Below the pieces are notes generated by a model, which saw nothing but the letters and a program-made list of their open reading frames with translations, searched no databases and was not told the origin of the DNA. Below, one piece after another: positions 10,591 through 22,400 of a stretch of 64,000 nucleotides of DNA; position 1 is the stretch's first letter; each line of letters begins with the position of its first letter. A program made the translations under genes and the position numbers. This stretch comes from Heligmosomoides polygyrus polygyrus (taxonomy: Eukaryota; Nematoda; Chromadorea; Rhabditida; Heligmosomidae), in assembly GCA_947396885.1 (NCBI GenBank), contig OX377201.1:65012983-65076982 (forward strand). Direction: 5' to 3'.

Positions 10591-10905
10591 TTAGGCCCCT
10601 GTTATACTCCCGCAGGAGCTTCCGCGGGACGTCCGCGGACGGACGGTGCACCGCGGACGGTCGTCGTCGTCCCGGGGCGGCTAGCGTCGCATCGGAGCGC
10701 GTTTCCCGCGCCGAACTCCGCGGGACGACAGCCTTCCGCGGTGCACTGCACCGCGGACGGGAAGTATAACACCCCTCTCGTCGTCTGTCGGCGGCGATCC
10801 GCGGACGGCGGGTGTGGCGGGCCGCGACAAGTGGCCCGGCACGGGGTCCCGACGCGATTTCCGCCCATCCGCGGAAGCTCCCGCGGGAGTATAACAGGGG
10901 CCTAA
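10591..10905. mobile_element. Very GC-rich foldback MITE
   Basis: The ends TTAGGCCCCTGTTATACTCC (10591) and its inverse (to 10905) continue inward as CGC(A/G)GGAGCTTCCGCGG. The interior is built from CCGCGGACGG-type repeats, far more GC-rich than its surroundings. 315 bp, no ORF of note. The TTA..TAA ends and GGCCCCTGTT start resemble PIF/Harbinger termini, but I see no clear direct-repeat TSD, so the superfamily is open. Confidence 0.65.
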
Positions 10906-11099
10906 CAGGGGCTTAGGTGGCGCCTATAACTGCGGATACCAATAGGCCAGCCAACACCACCAAGGCCGCACGTTACCGATCCGAGAAAACGGTTTCGCAG
11001 CGCTACTCCTCAGCTGATTAGATGTAAGAGAACGTGTGCTTCTGAGATCACTCTCGAAACTTCTCCGTGATAGGGATAAGTAGCCTCGTTGCCGTGCTT

Positions 11100-11830
11100 G
11101 CAATTTAATCACGGAGTTAGTTGCAGAAGGCTACCTTCCAGACATCACCTTCTATGAAAGGCATTGTGGCATTGGAGCGACGCCAACCGTGCGACAACAA
11201 CGCACTGAGAGGGGACACTACTTCCGCCTCACTGTCACCCGCTGGTTCACTCATTTCAGAGGAGGACACACGAACATCGAAGGCAAACTCGGTTGGGACG
11301 CCCACATCGTAGAAGACCCCGTCCTTCTCGACGCTGTCAAGGATGCGGAGGTTAGGTCCGAAGTCTTGCGACAAGACTCGGATGTACCCAATCGACAGTC
11401 GTCACCGAAAAGTCCTGACTCGATGGAACCCGCATATCATGACTGACAGCATGCGGTATCCATTTGATAGTCTCTATTTCTGCACCTGCACAGGGAATAT
11501 ATTCTAGAAGACCTGGTTATCGGAGAGAGAGCTGGGCCCCTTACGGTTCCAGCACGCATCCTGCCGTGTGACTCCTTCCCTCGAGAAGAAAACACACCAG
11601 TGCAAGTCAGAATGGGCCTTCACCCCAAGTGTGTCATTTGCTGCTTCTGGGATTCTCGAGGAATGTTGTATTATGAGTTGCTCCCGCAACGACACAAAGT
11701 CACCGGCAGCATTTGCGCCAATCAACTTCAGAGGCGAACTCTGTCCGAGAAAAACGGCCGAGATCTGCTTCTGTCCATCTCCTTCACGACAACGATAGGC
11801 TTTATGCAACTAAGAGGCACGTGAAAAGTT
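11100..11830 (+). pseudogene. Mariner-like transposase relic
   Basis: Frame pieces show an HTH-type stretch (VTRWFTHFRGGHTNIEGK, IVEDPVLLDAV), then VLTRWNPH, then HPKCVICCFWDSRGMLYYEL followed by LPQRHKVTGSICANQL. This is the order found in mariner transposases between the DNA-binding domain and the second catalytic Asp. Several frameshifts and stops; no C-terminal third and no TIRs found. Confidence 0.7.
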
Positions 11831-12032
11831 TGAGGAATTGAACGAAGACACGGTTCCCCACCCACCCTGTTTCACTGATATCCCCTCTGATTCTCACTCA
11901 TTTCGTCCCCTCAAAGCATTACTAGCTAAGAAAAAACACCGCATTGAAGATGTTGAAAGGGCAATCCGCGATTTCTTTGAATGCCTGTTTCGCCAGTTCT
12001 GGGAGGCACTTTAACAGTAATCGTTCTGTGTA

Positions 12033-12525
12033 CAATACCGCTCCTAATTCGTGAACATGATAAATGAGCTTGTTTTTTCGTGTTCGCTGCTAACTAGGAA
12101 TTGAGGCCGAACTTCGAAGAATTCATGTCATATACGAACAGGCCGACACTTCAAACTCGGTAAACTTCACAGTATCTACTATCAAAATGATGGCCACGCT
12201 CTACAAAACACAGATCTGGTAAAAAAAAATTTGTGGTGGGATACTTTTTTAAACCCTTTAGCTCTATAAAGATGGATCAGTGGCGCTCGCGGAGGGGTCG
12301 TAAATCAATTAGCGGACGTTTGAGAGGACGAACTTCACAACTAGGTGAAGGGTATCCAATTCCACAGTTCGTGCACGTAGTTGGATTAGTAGGAGGAAGG
12401 TGAATCTAATGGTGCAATTCAATTTTCATATAATTGAATCTGAACGAAGTTATGGCACTGCGACCGTTTACGACGGAAAGACCTGTCGCAGAGCGTCGAT
12501 TGTTCACGAATTAGGAGCGGTATTG
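12033..12525. mobile_element. TA-flanked MITE with 25 bp perfect TIRs
   Basis: Ends CAATACCGCTCCTAATTCGT followed by GAACA (12033-12057) are perfectly inverted at 12501-12525, with TA at 12031-12032 and 12526-12527. 493 bp, no coding capacity. TA flanks suggest Tc1/mariner-type mobilisation. 12528-13014 shows nothing recognised. Confidence 0.8.
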
Positions 12526-13014
12526 TAGTACTGGCTCTTTAATCCTACTCATAAGGCGGAAAAGTACTGGTGCTAAACTTTGTCCCAACCCCCCCCCCCT
12601 AGTTCCCCCTAGTCCTCTGATTGCTGGAAAGCTGAAGAAGCATTTAAAGCTAGGACAGAATATCTTCTTAACGAGGCAGACTAACCATTTCTTCCATGAT
12701 GCCTTCGCTACAACGTAATTCTGAAGTTCACACAACGAAAAAAAGAATCTTGAGGCGTCCCATTAACCAAAGGATCAACGGTTAAAATCGATTCGTCAAC
12801 ATATTCTGAAGTCATGCATTTCTGTGAAACGTGATCGTATGTATTGTTTATTGAAAAAGTGCTCCGATAAGGGCTTGCGTTGCTCAGTGTCTCGTGCCTA
12901 ATCGCCTTTGTAGGGGATTGCGGGTGAATAGAGAGATTAGTAACTCTATTCGCTCTAACGCCAAAATAAAATTTTTGAGGGCATTGAGAAACTGTTGGAC
13001 CAACAGCCGGGTCT

Positions 13015-13335
13015 TACAAGGAAACGTCTGAAGCGTATATCTGAACGGACAGTCATAAGAAGAATCTCCAGCTCTCATTTAGTATAAAATTATGTCTTTT
13101 TTGCCAAGTTGTTAAACCAAGGAGTAGGCGATCCTTGAATTTAATAGTGTGGGATCGGCGCCTCACGCGCGCTGGGGGTCCCTTGTACGTCCGCGATGCT
13201 GATTCTCTAAAGCAGCTCGGAGCGTACTGGATAGTGGCGTTGCTTCATGCGAGGAGGTTGGGGACTCGGTTCTCATGCGCCATGTATTTTTGCATTTCAA
13301 TTTTTGCATATGCCGCCTCCTTTTCCGGCCTCTTA
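13015..13335 (+). repeat. SINE family 2 copy (tRNA-related)
   Basis: Shares blocks with 31960-32345 and (inverted) 33245-33540: TCTGAACGGACAG, TAAAATTATGTCTTTTTTGCC, GTTAAACCAAGGAG, AGCAGCTCGGAGCG. The segment TACTGGATAGTGGCGTTGCT resembles an RNA polymerase III A box, and a degraded B-box-like GACTCGGTTCTC follows. No TSD found. Confidence 0.55.
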
Positions 13336-14809
13336 TCTGAGATCCTAGGGGCCCAGTAGAGCAGTGGATAAAAAGTTCCGAGCGTTCACTACATCGTTCC
13401 TTGCAGCGCTGCGTTCGACCAGCGGGAAACAGGTGCGCCCCAGTTCAACTATTGCGCAGAGGGAAAGAAGACCTAAAAGGACTAAAGGGTGCGACATCAT
13501 CGGGGCAGTCGTTCGGTACACCGTGCTGCCCACCGCCCACTCCCCGCCCTGCGCGCGCCGCTCTTTTTGGACAAGTTTGCTGCGCTCGAAACCGTCGCCA
13601 ATTGGCGTGACGCCGTTCAAAAACCTAACAACTGATAGCGGACGATTGGGAAGCGCATCTCAGGGAACTCTTAAGTTATTTTCCAGTCGGTTCGGTTATG
13701 GAAGCAGTTGAAGAAAGGAGAACGTCGCTCTTCTCTCTAGACTCTTTCAATTTTCACCACAATTCTTTAAAGTTTCGCCTCAACTAGATGTAAGGAAACT
13801 GTAAGGGGATGAAAGCCTGTAGGGAGATGGGACGTAGGCTACGGTAGAAGAGAAGGAAAGCCAATTCACCTGAGATTGATTAGGTCACCCAGCAACGCCT
13901 AGCCTTGTCTTACCCGACGCCATTGGGCCCCATTAAAACTACCCGTGCGGGAGTTTGCCCACTGGCTATCGGGACCCCCCATTAAGCCACCACTTAGAGC
14001 CCCCGCAACCCAGGGAGTACAGAGAACGCCCTCTCGGGAAGACAGTGGTGTGTGGGCTCGGTGGTGCTCGGCCGTCAGGCTGACACCTGCCCTCTTTACT
14101 TTTGATGTCGTTGGACGTAACATTTATGTCTGAAATTATAATAAACTAATGCGAGGACTAAGCGTTTTGTTCGTAAACTTATAGAGTATAAAATAAAATG
14201 AAATAACAAGTAATAACACCGGGCGTTCACCCGCTACACTGTCGAACACAGTGGGCGCTCGGAGTTATTATATAGAGAATATGGGTGATTCGGTTCAGTT
14301 CTACATTGGCGGGACCAGAAGGAAGCCTTGGCGCTGCAGCTGAAAACACTTTTCCTCCAAATATGGTGAACAAGGTTCTGACTCTTGTCTCAAGAACGAA
14401 ATCAGCTCAGGATAGAGATGCAGGGCCAAGGGAGGTTATTAGAAATGCGATGCCTCCATGTGAAGGCAGGGACCCGGACATCTTGTCCTCGGCGCGCCCC
14501 TTGCCCCGCCTCTTTCTGAGGGTGATGTGTCCAACCACTCTCCGCCGATATCATCGGGTTCTATAAAAATTGGCGTCAGTGGCAAGGGAGGAAAATTCGT
14601 TGTTCTTTCTTCTTTCACAGTAATTGGACCCAGCCTCAACTCGAATCCAATCCACGCGACGGTATGCCAGCAAAATCCGCTCAAGAGTTCGAGACCAACA
14701 ACCTCTTCCGTGAAGCTACTGTCTGCTATTATGGCTCCGGAAATCATCCCCTCGGAATCACGCATCCGTAATTTCATGTTGTTCCTCTTCCTATCCAGTC
14801 AGTCAATCT
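13336..14809. other. No gene recognised; repeat-like GC-rich stretches
   Basis: Open frames here (for example 14439-14777 minus and 14527-14958 plus) are mutually overlapping and match nothing I know, except that the last part of the plus frame runs into the mariner relic below. A short inverted repeat (AATAACACCGGGCG / GGGCGCTCGGAGTTATTA) sits at about 14210-14273. Confidence 0.4.
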
Positions 14810-15798
14810 TACGTACGCTTGAAGTGGTTTATAAAGGGAGTGCCCCTGTCTTAAGCACAGTCTATGAATGGTTCTCGAAGTCTAGCAGTGGTGACTGTTC
14901 CATCGAGAACACGGACAACACGGGAAGCCCGACAGAGGTGGACCTGGACGTGCCCTAAGGAACGAGATGGGAGCAGCTCCATATCAAACCACATGTGATT
15001 TGTTAGCCATCGTTGGCCAGTTTACTGTAGTCCGTGGACTGAAGTCGACTGACATGGTTAAAAAAAACTCGGTTGATGGATACCGCACACATTGACTCAG
15101 CGCGACGTGGGTCGCAGGGCAGACGTTCCGCTTTCTCTCCTCACCTTGAAGCGTGCTGACGGCTGGCTCAGGAATCTAGTCACCGGCAATGAAAAGTGGA
15201 TACTTTAACGAGTGCCGCAGTGCCCGAGAATCGACAAAAGTGGTACGGCAAAAGACTCCGAAACCTGATGTGCACGCGAAAAGGGTGACGCTATTTATTT
15301 GGTGGATCGTACGTGGCGTAGAGTACTGGATAGATGGAGGGACATCGGTGACGACAGACGTCCACTCGTCAGCTGCAGAAGCTGAAGGCCCACATTAGAC
15401 GTGGAGAGATCAAAGTGCACTTCCAGCTACTTCCAGCGTTATACCGCACATAGTTAGGGACGACGAAGTCTGATCTAGTGATGTATATGGCTGGACAATA
15501 CTCCCCCCTGCTCCGCACTCCCCAGACTTCGCCCCTCCGTTTGCAATATTTCCTCCACCCCTCAACGCCATTTGGACGGTCAGCGTTCCTCCAACCGCGA
15601 CATCAAAAAGGTACTCGAAACGTTCTTCAGTACCCATTCAGCTACGTTCTGGAGAAAAGGTATCCATTGCCAACCTACCATTACGTTGGAGAACAGTCTG
15701 TTTTTAATGGCGCTCGACTGATTTGCTATTGGTGGTTAGATGTTGTGAAAAAAGTTATTTTGTGCACTAAATATCCTACTACTTATGAATCAACCTAA
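14810..15798 (+). mobile_element. Decayed mariner element, 3' end intact
   Basis: Plus-strand frames show STVYEWFSKSSSGDCSIEN (HTH region), LVTGNEKWI (first catalytic region, TGDEK in active copies), PKPDVHAKRVTLFIWWIVRG, and APHSPDFAP (third catalytic region). Stops and frameshifts are frequent. The 3' terminus ACTTATGAATCAACCTAA (ends 15798), followed by TA, is a typical mariner TIR; the 5' TIR was not found. It lies downstream of spt-5, in opposite orientation. Confidence 0.8.
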
Positions 15799-16191
15799 TA
15801 CCAGAAATTTATATAAACACTAGCGGAACAAATCGCCACACCATATGTTTATTGGAAGACTGCATCTTCGGATAGAACATACAGCTGAAATGATACTTCC
15901 GAAATTTTATTTTTCAGCGTTTTGTCTTTTCTGTCTTCTGAAGACCTCGATCTTGTTTTCCGAAAAATTTTCCAAAAATTTCTGACCATCCCTGTTCCAC
16001 AGCCCTTCCACGGTACGGTGCGCGATTTTCCAAGTGAGCAAAATTCAGGCGCTGATCGAGGAAGGCATTTTGTGATCCTGTGATTGCTATTCTGTTTCAT
16101 GAACAAGCTGATAGACTGAGAATTAGTTGTATTGCTGTTCTTTGTCGCTCCCACAACAACTTATGTATAGTGTACCCGCAAAATCGCTCAA

Positions 16192-16197
16192 TTTATT
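16192..16197 (-). terminator. Candidate spt-5 polyadenylation signal
   Basis: AATAAA on the minus strand, about 290 bases past the spt-5 stop codon, inside an A/T-rich stretch. Cleavage position not determinable; another AATAAA lies near 15906. Confidence 0.45.
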
Positions 16198-16485
16198 ACC
16201 AGAATTTGAGGAAACGCTCCAAAGTGTAACAAGGGCAAACAAAGTAAATTATGGTTAGTACTAATATAAATGTATGGGGAACAATAGCAATACAGATTAG
16301 GCATAGGAGGGTTACTTTGGGTGCATTTAGTGCTTCCAGGTTTAATACAACACGTAAAGGAGCATAGGTGTTATGGAAAATCGCACAGAGTGGCTGCAGT
16401 CTTCTAAACAAATGAGTGAGGCGTCCTCGAACTCCGAACCAAAGACCCGAAGCGGTTTCTTCGACGGCAACCGGCGCGCGTCTGC

Positions 16486-19400
16486 TCACCGCTTGCTGAA
16501 CTTGCAGCAAAACTCGAGCGCACTTAACCGCATGTCGTCTTCTCCGACCCTGATCACGCACTCCACCCCGTCTACGGATATCAGCTGACCCATAACGCCG
16601 AGTTCGTCCCCATAGATAACACGAGTCTGGAAAGGAAACGATCTGAATCGCAGAGACAACGGTTCTCAGCCGTTATCAAAACTGCAAGGCTCACGTAATC
16701 GCCCTCGTGGGGCTTCAGCGGTTCGATCTGGTCGAAGTCGGCCATCGCAGAACACTTCAGGTCAGGGATGTACACCTGACACCTTCCGTCCTGAAAGATC
16801 GACACTGCGTTTTAGTGGGGGGAGGGGTCTGGAGGAAGTCTGTCCAAGAAGCCGAAACGAGAACAGAGTACCTGTACGCTCGTGACTATCGCTTCCCGGT
16901 CTTGGAAACGGTCCTCATCGTGGTTGCTCTTGATTGTCACAAAGAGATCCTCCATAACCCATTCTCCACCTTCCAGGAAATGAGAGGCTGGAAGAAATGG
17001 ACTATGACCAAATAGGCGTCCAAAGACGTCTTTAAATTTGACTTACGAATTTTCTGCCCTCCAGTAGAATCGAAAGTGTTGCGCACATAAGGTGACGGTG
17101 CAGAGTAGTCGTACAACCCGCCAGGGGTCATTGGATTGTAGTTACCTGGAGAGAAAGCTTCTCAACTGCACCGGTCGAAGTGCATATTTCATATGACTCA
17201 CCCAGAGGAGTTTCCGGTGCAAAGCCGGGAGTCTGTGGATTGAGATTTGTACCCGGAGTGGGCACGCTGTATGAAGGAGACGCCGGTGCTTCATACTGGG
17301 GCTCGCTCTCCTGAAAACATTGGTGTTCCTTCACACTCGGTCCATTCTTTTGAGAGACAACCACCTCTTCGTCACTGCTGTCGCCTCTGCGAGAGGTAGA
17401 AGTGGCTGCCGGCTCATCATACGCAGGAGTTCCCCCGCCTTCATACGCTGGAGTGCGACCGCTCTCGTAAGCCGGAGTGCGGTTGCCCTCGTACGCTGGC
17501 GTTCTCCCTCCGTCGTACGCAGGGGTCCTGGAGGTGTCGTAGGAAGGAGTCCTGCCACTGTCATACACCGGTGTGCGACTGCTGTCGTACGCCGGTGTCC
17601 GTCCTCCTTCGTAAGCCGGTGTGCGGCCGCCGTCGTAGGCAGGCGTCCGCCCGCTGACCGGCGTTCGAGAACTGTCATACGACGGCGTATGGGATCCAAA
17701 CGGTGTTCGCCCTCCTAAAAGCATGTATATTTAGCACTGACTGAAAGCGGAGTCGTTAGTTGTGTGTATATGGTATGGTGACTGTACAATCAAGCTTTTC
17801 AGAACGTATAATCTTTTTGTTTTTGCACACACCAGTAGCAAATCAAAGTGTGGGATACCCTTAAAACATCTAGTCGTAACGTCTTAACGAGTTGTGTATC
17901 ACGGCGGTAATCCTACCAATTAATAAATGTTGAACAAATGTACTCAAAGATATCGTCGATCTCCAGAAATGTTTATGAGTATTATACGTTATTTCAAGGC
18001 CCAGGAGTAGCATTGTAAACACAGCATTCGTTCAAACAATGAACATGACTGATGATACGTACACGTTCCTGGTCGAACATGACTGACTACACGCAAGATA
18101 ACACAAGTCCAAGATGAAGCTTTATCACTTGAGTGAAATTAAATTTCCGCCCATCTGCCACAATTCTTTCTTCAAGTAACACTATAATATCGAAATTTCA
18201 GGCATTGGAGACACCAGCTACGCATACACGGATTGCAACAATTTCCTTTGAAATAAGCCTTAATCTGCCGAAACAACCTGCCAGATTTTGCACGCGCACA
18301 GAAACTGATCTACAAGCACTACATACTGCTTACTATGGTCTGGAATGTCATCTTTGCCGCACATGGCACACCTGCTCTAACCGATATCCCGAGGACTGCC
18401 GCGTATAATTTTGAAGGGTAGCGTGCTAGAAAGATGGGACTGCGAAATGATATGAACTGCTGCAATCTGCAAAGCAGTCATTGTCCAATCCCGTGAAATA
18501 TTTAATAAACGGACTTCTGTGCTACTGCACTCAGCGAGAAAAAGGGACGACTGCTGCTCCCAAGTAGTTCGTGTGAAGCAATTCTCGTCAAATATCTCGG
18601 GACAGCAGCGGATAATTGCCCATTTATCTCTACAATCCGAAAAGGGTATTAAAACTCAGTCATGAAGGACAACAGCCAGAACATTGTTAAAGCCGTATTT
18701 CAGGAACTTGTATGTGGAAAGGGTTTAGCTTACCACTTATGCTCAATGCTCCTTTGACAACTTTATGCTTTCTCCGTTGGTCTGCAATTACAGGATCATC
18801 TACTGCGAGATCTGTTTAACTACTACGAAGTGCCCGCCCAAAAAATGATTCGTAAGAAACCTCGAAGAGTTGCTAAGCTGTTTTACAAACAGTTGCTCGA
18901 GTTTGAGATCCCTGATGATGAAAAGCTGTGACCAGTGATATACCGCGACTCACAGAACACATACTTCGCCCTCGAGACAGCATTCAGCAGCTGAATAGAA
19001 ATATGCGCCACAAATAGCAAATGTCCACATCGCCCACCTTCGTCGGCGCCATACATTGGCGTTTTCGCGCCGGAGCCGTACATGGGAGTTTTGCTTCCTG
19101 CATACATAGGCGTACGGCCGTCGTCTCCTGGGAAAGGAGTTTTCGCGTACTGTGTCATGCTCGAAATCGACCCTCCCGGTGTTCCATCACCAACGCACGC
19201 AATTCGAGACCGATCCACGGAAATCGTCTGAGAAAGTGCAGTAAGCAATGAACATGGAATAGTATGAGGAGTTGTGGAAGACTTGAAACCAAACCTTGCA
19301 TTGCGTATGGAGTTCTACTCGAACGGTTTGCTCCGTGGCATCTTTAACGATTCCAAAATAGCCCTATAACAATGCAGGATAGCTAGTCAGCGGAAGAGAA

Positions 19401-22400
19401 TGAGAGAAAATGTCAGAAATACCTTAAGCGGCCCTTGTGTGATGCGCACACTCTTGCCGATAATGGCGTTGTCTCGGCGCACCTTGTTCGCTCCACCTCC
19501 CATTCCGGGTCCGCCAAATCCAGCTGAGTTGATTCGACATGATGTGGGAAAAAGCACCAACCGTAAAACAAGCGATGAGCATACCGACGTGGTTTGGCGT
19601 CTTCCCTCCCGCGCTGTACCCGCTAACACTCTGAGAACTTGAATGTGCAGGGGTGGCGCTGCCATTGTGACGAGGAGATTGGAAGGGATTCGGACTGGAC
19701 ATGCTCAGACGGTTCATCGCCGGCATGTCACCTGCGAGTAGCCACAATATGATAAGCTCTTCTGAATTTAACGAAACCTGCATGGCAAACACACCTCGGC
19801 CAGATCCGGCACGAGCTCCGATTAGTAGGAGATGTCGAGCCTTACATACCAGCATGCCGCCGTTTTCTGTGTGCTTTCTCGAGTAGACAAACACCCAAGA
19901 ACGGTAGACGTGCTTTATCTCTCCTTGCTTCTCCTCTTCGTTTTTCTTGGCCTTAAAATCACCATTTCATATAGAACCATCAAATTATGTCGTTAACGGC
20001 CTTCAGCTTGAACCGGTTCAAAAAGTGTGCGATATCGGCTTATGGATTACCGAACACCTAGATCTCAATAATTATTGCGATGAGATCTCAAAAAAAAGGA
20101 ATGACAATGGAGTTTAGATCATTCAGATCTAGGTCGTCTAGCGATTCTCAACTGCTGCTAAAAGACTATAAAACGTATACCCGGTAAAAATTACGTCGAG
20201 ACTACCTTTCCTCCAACAAGAATCAGAAGCATTTCTACAAAAGAAAGAGTTCAAATCAGTTTCTCTAGAAAGCTGATGCTTAGCACCGGCCACTATGCAC
20301 CTGTACCTGGAAGCCGCTCGAGAAACATTAACATGAAAGGAGAGTATCTCGCCACTTGTGCAATTTTTTCAAATTTATTTCTCTCGCTCCATACATACAA
20401 CAACTAAGGAACACATGCACCAATATTATCTACAACATATTGCCATTTGTCAGGTAATTTGTAGATCCCGTTTCTATAGAATTCTTGGGGTGTTGAGGAA
20501 AAAAGTCTACGAGGCACTTCTCAAGTTGCTCCCTGTTGTCAAATTGTTTCTCCTGCAAATGGTTCGACAACGAATGGAACAGAAGGCAGTGCGTTAGAGC
20601 ATGGTACGGTAAGGTGGATGGGGCAGAACATGTCAAACACTGGAGTTTTTTCTAAGCCCCCTTTGCAACGTGTGGACGCACATTGTCGTGAAAGAAGATC
20701 TTGTCTTGTTTCCAAGGAAGAGCTGCTTCAACGCGATCCAACTGCCTGCAGTAGACATCGCTAGTGACGGTAGTTCTTGTAGGTAGCAGTTCTCAGTGAG
20801 TGACTCCTTTGCAATCCCACTAGCCACTAAGCGTCAATTTTTTGGGTGAAGTTCCGGTTTTGGCGTGGAATTCCGGCTTACTAAGCCACTGACGCTTTCG
20901 TGTGTGGTTAACGTAGACAACATCTTTTTCGTCGCCAGTGACCAGGTTCTCGATCCAAGAAAAATTCCGCCGTAGAGTAAGTTCCAGCACGCAACGTGGC
21001 GCACTTACAGCTGGTGTCCATGCGGTATCCATGCACCATATCTATATCACTCCCAAAGAACACCCAGGTGTTGAGCTAGTAGTGGTGTGACTGCACTAGC
21101 GTTCCTCTGCCAGTTCCCGGTGCTGAAGGGAATCCTCCTGAAATAGCTCCAGAAGACGCTCCTCATTCACTGCAACTGGCCTTCCAGACCGTGGTTGCTC
21201 CTCCAGGCAAAAGCGTCCGTTTTTGATCTTCCGGAACCTTCGCTATGGAGAGGAGACGGGGAACAGTCGTAGGATACATCGTTCCACATACGTTATTCAT
21301 CGCGACTCTTGCACTGCTTCGCTTTTTGATCTCGTAAAGCAGAAGCAGGCGAACCTGCTTGCAGTTGAGAACGATTTTCTCTGTCACAGTCGTAACGAAA
21401 TATGACGACAATAGGTAAATCTAGGTCATAGCTCAGCCTATACATGTGTTCTTGGGAGGTTCCAGAACACTTTTCAAAAATCTGGCGGAACGCCAAAGTG
21501 AGTGACGGGAGGCTTTCCTTATAACCTAACATTATGCGCGGACTGCAGTCGCTCACACTGCATTCGAAGAAACTCGGCTTAATAATGGTATACAAAATCT
21601 TACACGGATTCCTACATCTACATCCAAATAAATTCTTTCTTGTGTGAAATCCCATTAAGGAACTCATTCCACTGCTTCGGAGAATATGTAAACGATGCCA
21701 AGCGTTTTCCTTGATCTCCTAGTTTAAGAGGGCCTTGGATAAGTTTCGGCAGCTTTTTACATCGTTTTGTGGACTCCTACTCGCTAGATAAGCTGTTTCA
21801 CCTATGGTTGCAGATAGTACCATTTATCGTTCGGCTCATCGGTTAAGAAGAAATCTTCCTTTTAAGTTGCAATAGGGCATTATCAAAGATGACGCGCTCT
21901 CGACTATCGACTCAATAATCCAATATGCAATTAAGTATGAATGAGAGAATGAACAAAAGCTGGAGAGAGAAGGAAAATGTGAAGAAAGTGGAATATAGAT
22001 ACATCGATTTCTGTGCCACAAAGAATTACAAAGCTGATATCTAACTACTGCTAATTTACTTTCACTACTTAATCTTGACTTTTTACAGCTAGTCATATTT
22101 GGTAATAACTGAACCAAGAAAACCAGCAAACGCTGAACGGTGCTAGAAATACAGAAACAAGTATCAACTGTAAAGGGAGGCGGAAGTGAAAGGGGACGAA
22201 ATTGGATGGGTATGGTGCAAGCATGGGCGCGTGATAGCGCAGTCGGAGGATGCACCGGCAGTTGCCTGCACATGATTCCAAGCTGTGTCTCGGACTTCCC
22301 GCCCAGGCCAACCAAGCTTTTCATCCCTCTGGGGTTGGTGAGCTGATCACGTAGAAGTAGGATGCGCGGCGCCCTCCAAGACAGATTGACTAACGTCGTT

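Noticed and set aside
17320..17718. 132-codon plus-strand ORF rich in Arg/Ser
   Set aside because: Antisense shadow of the repetitive spt-5 CTR.
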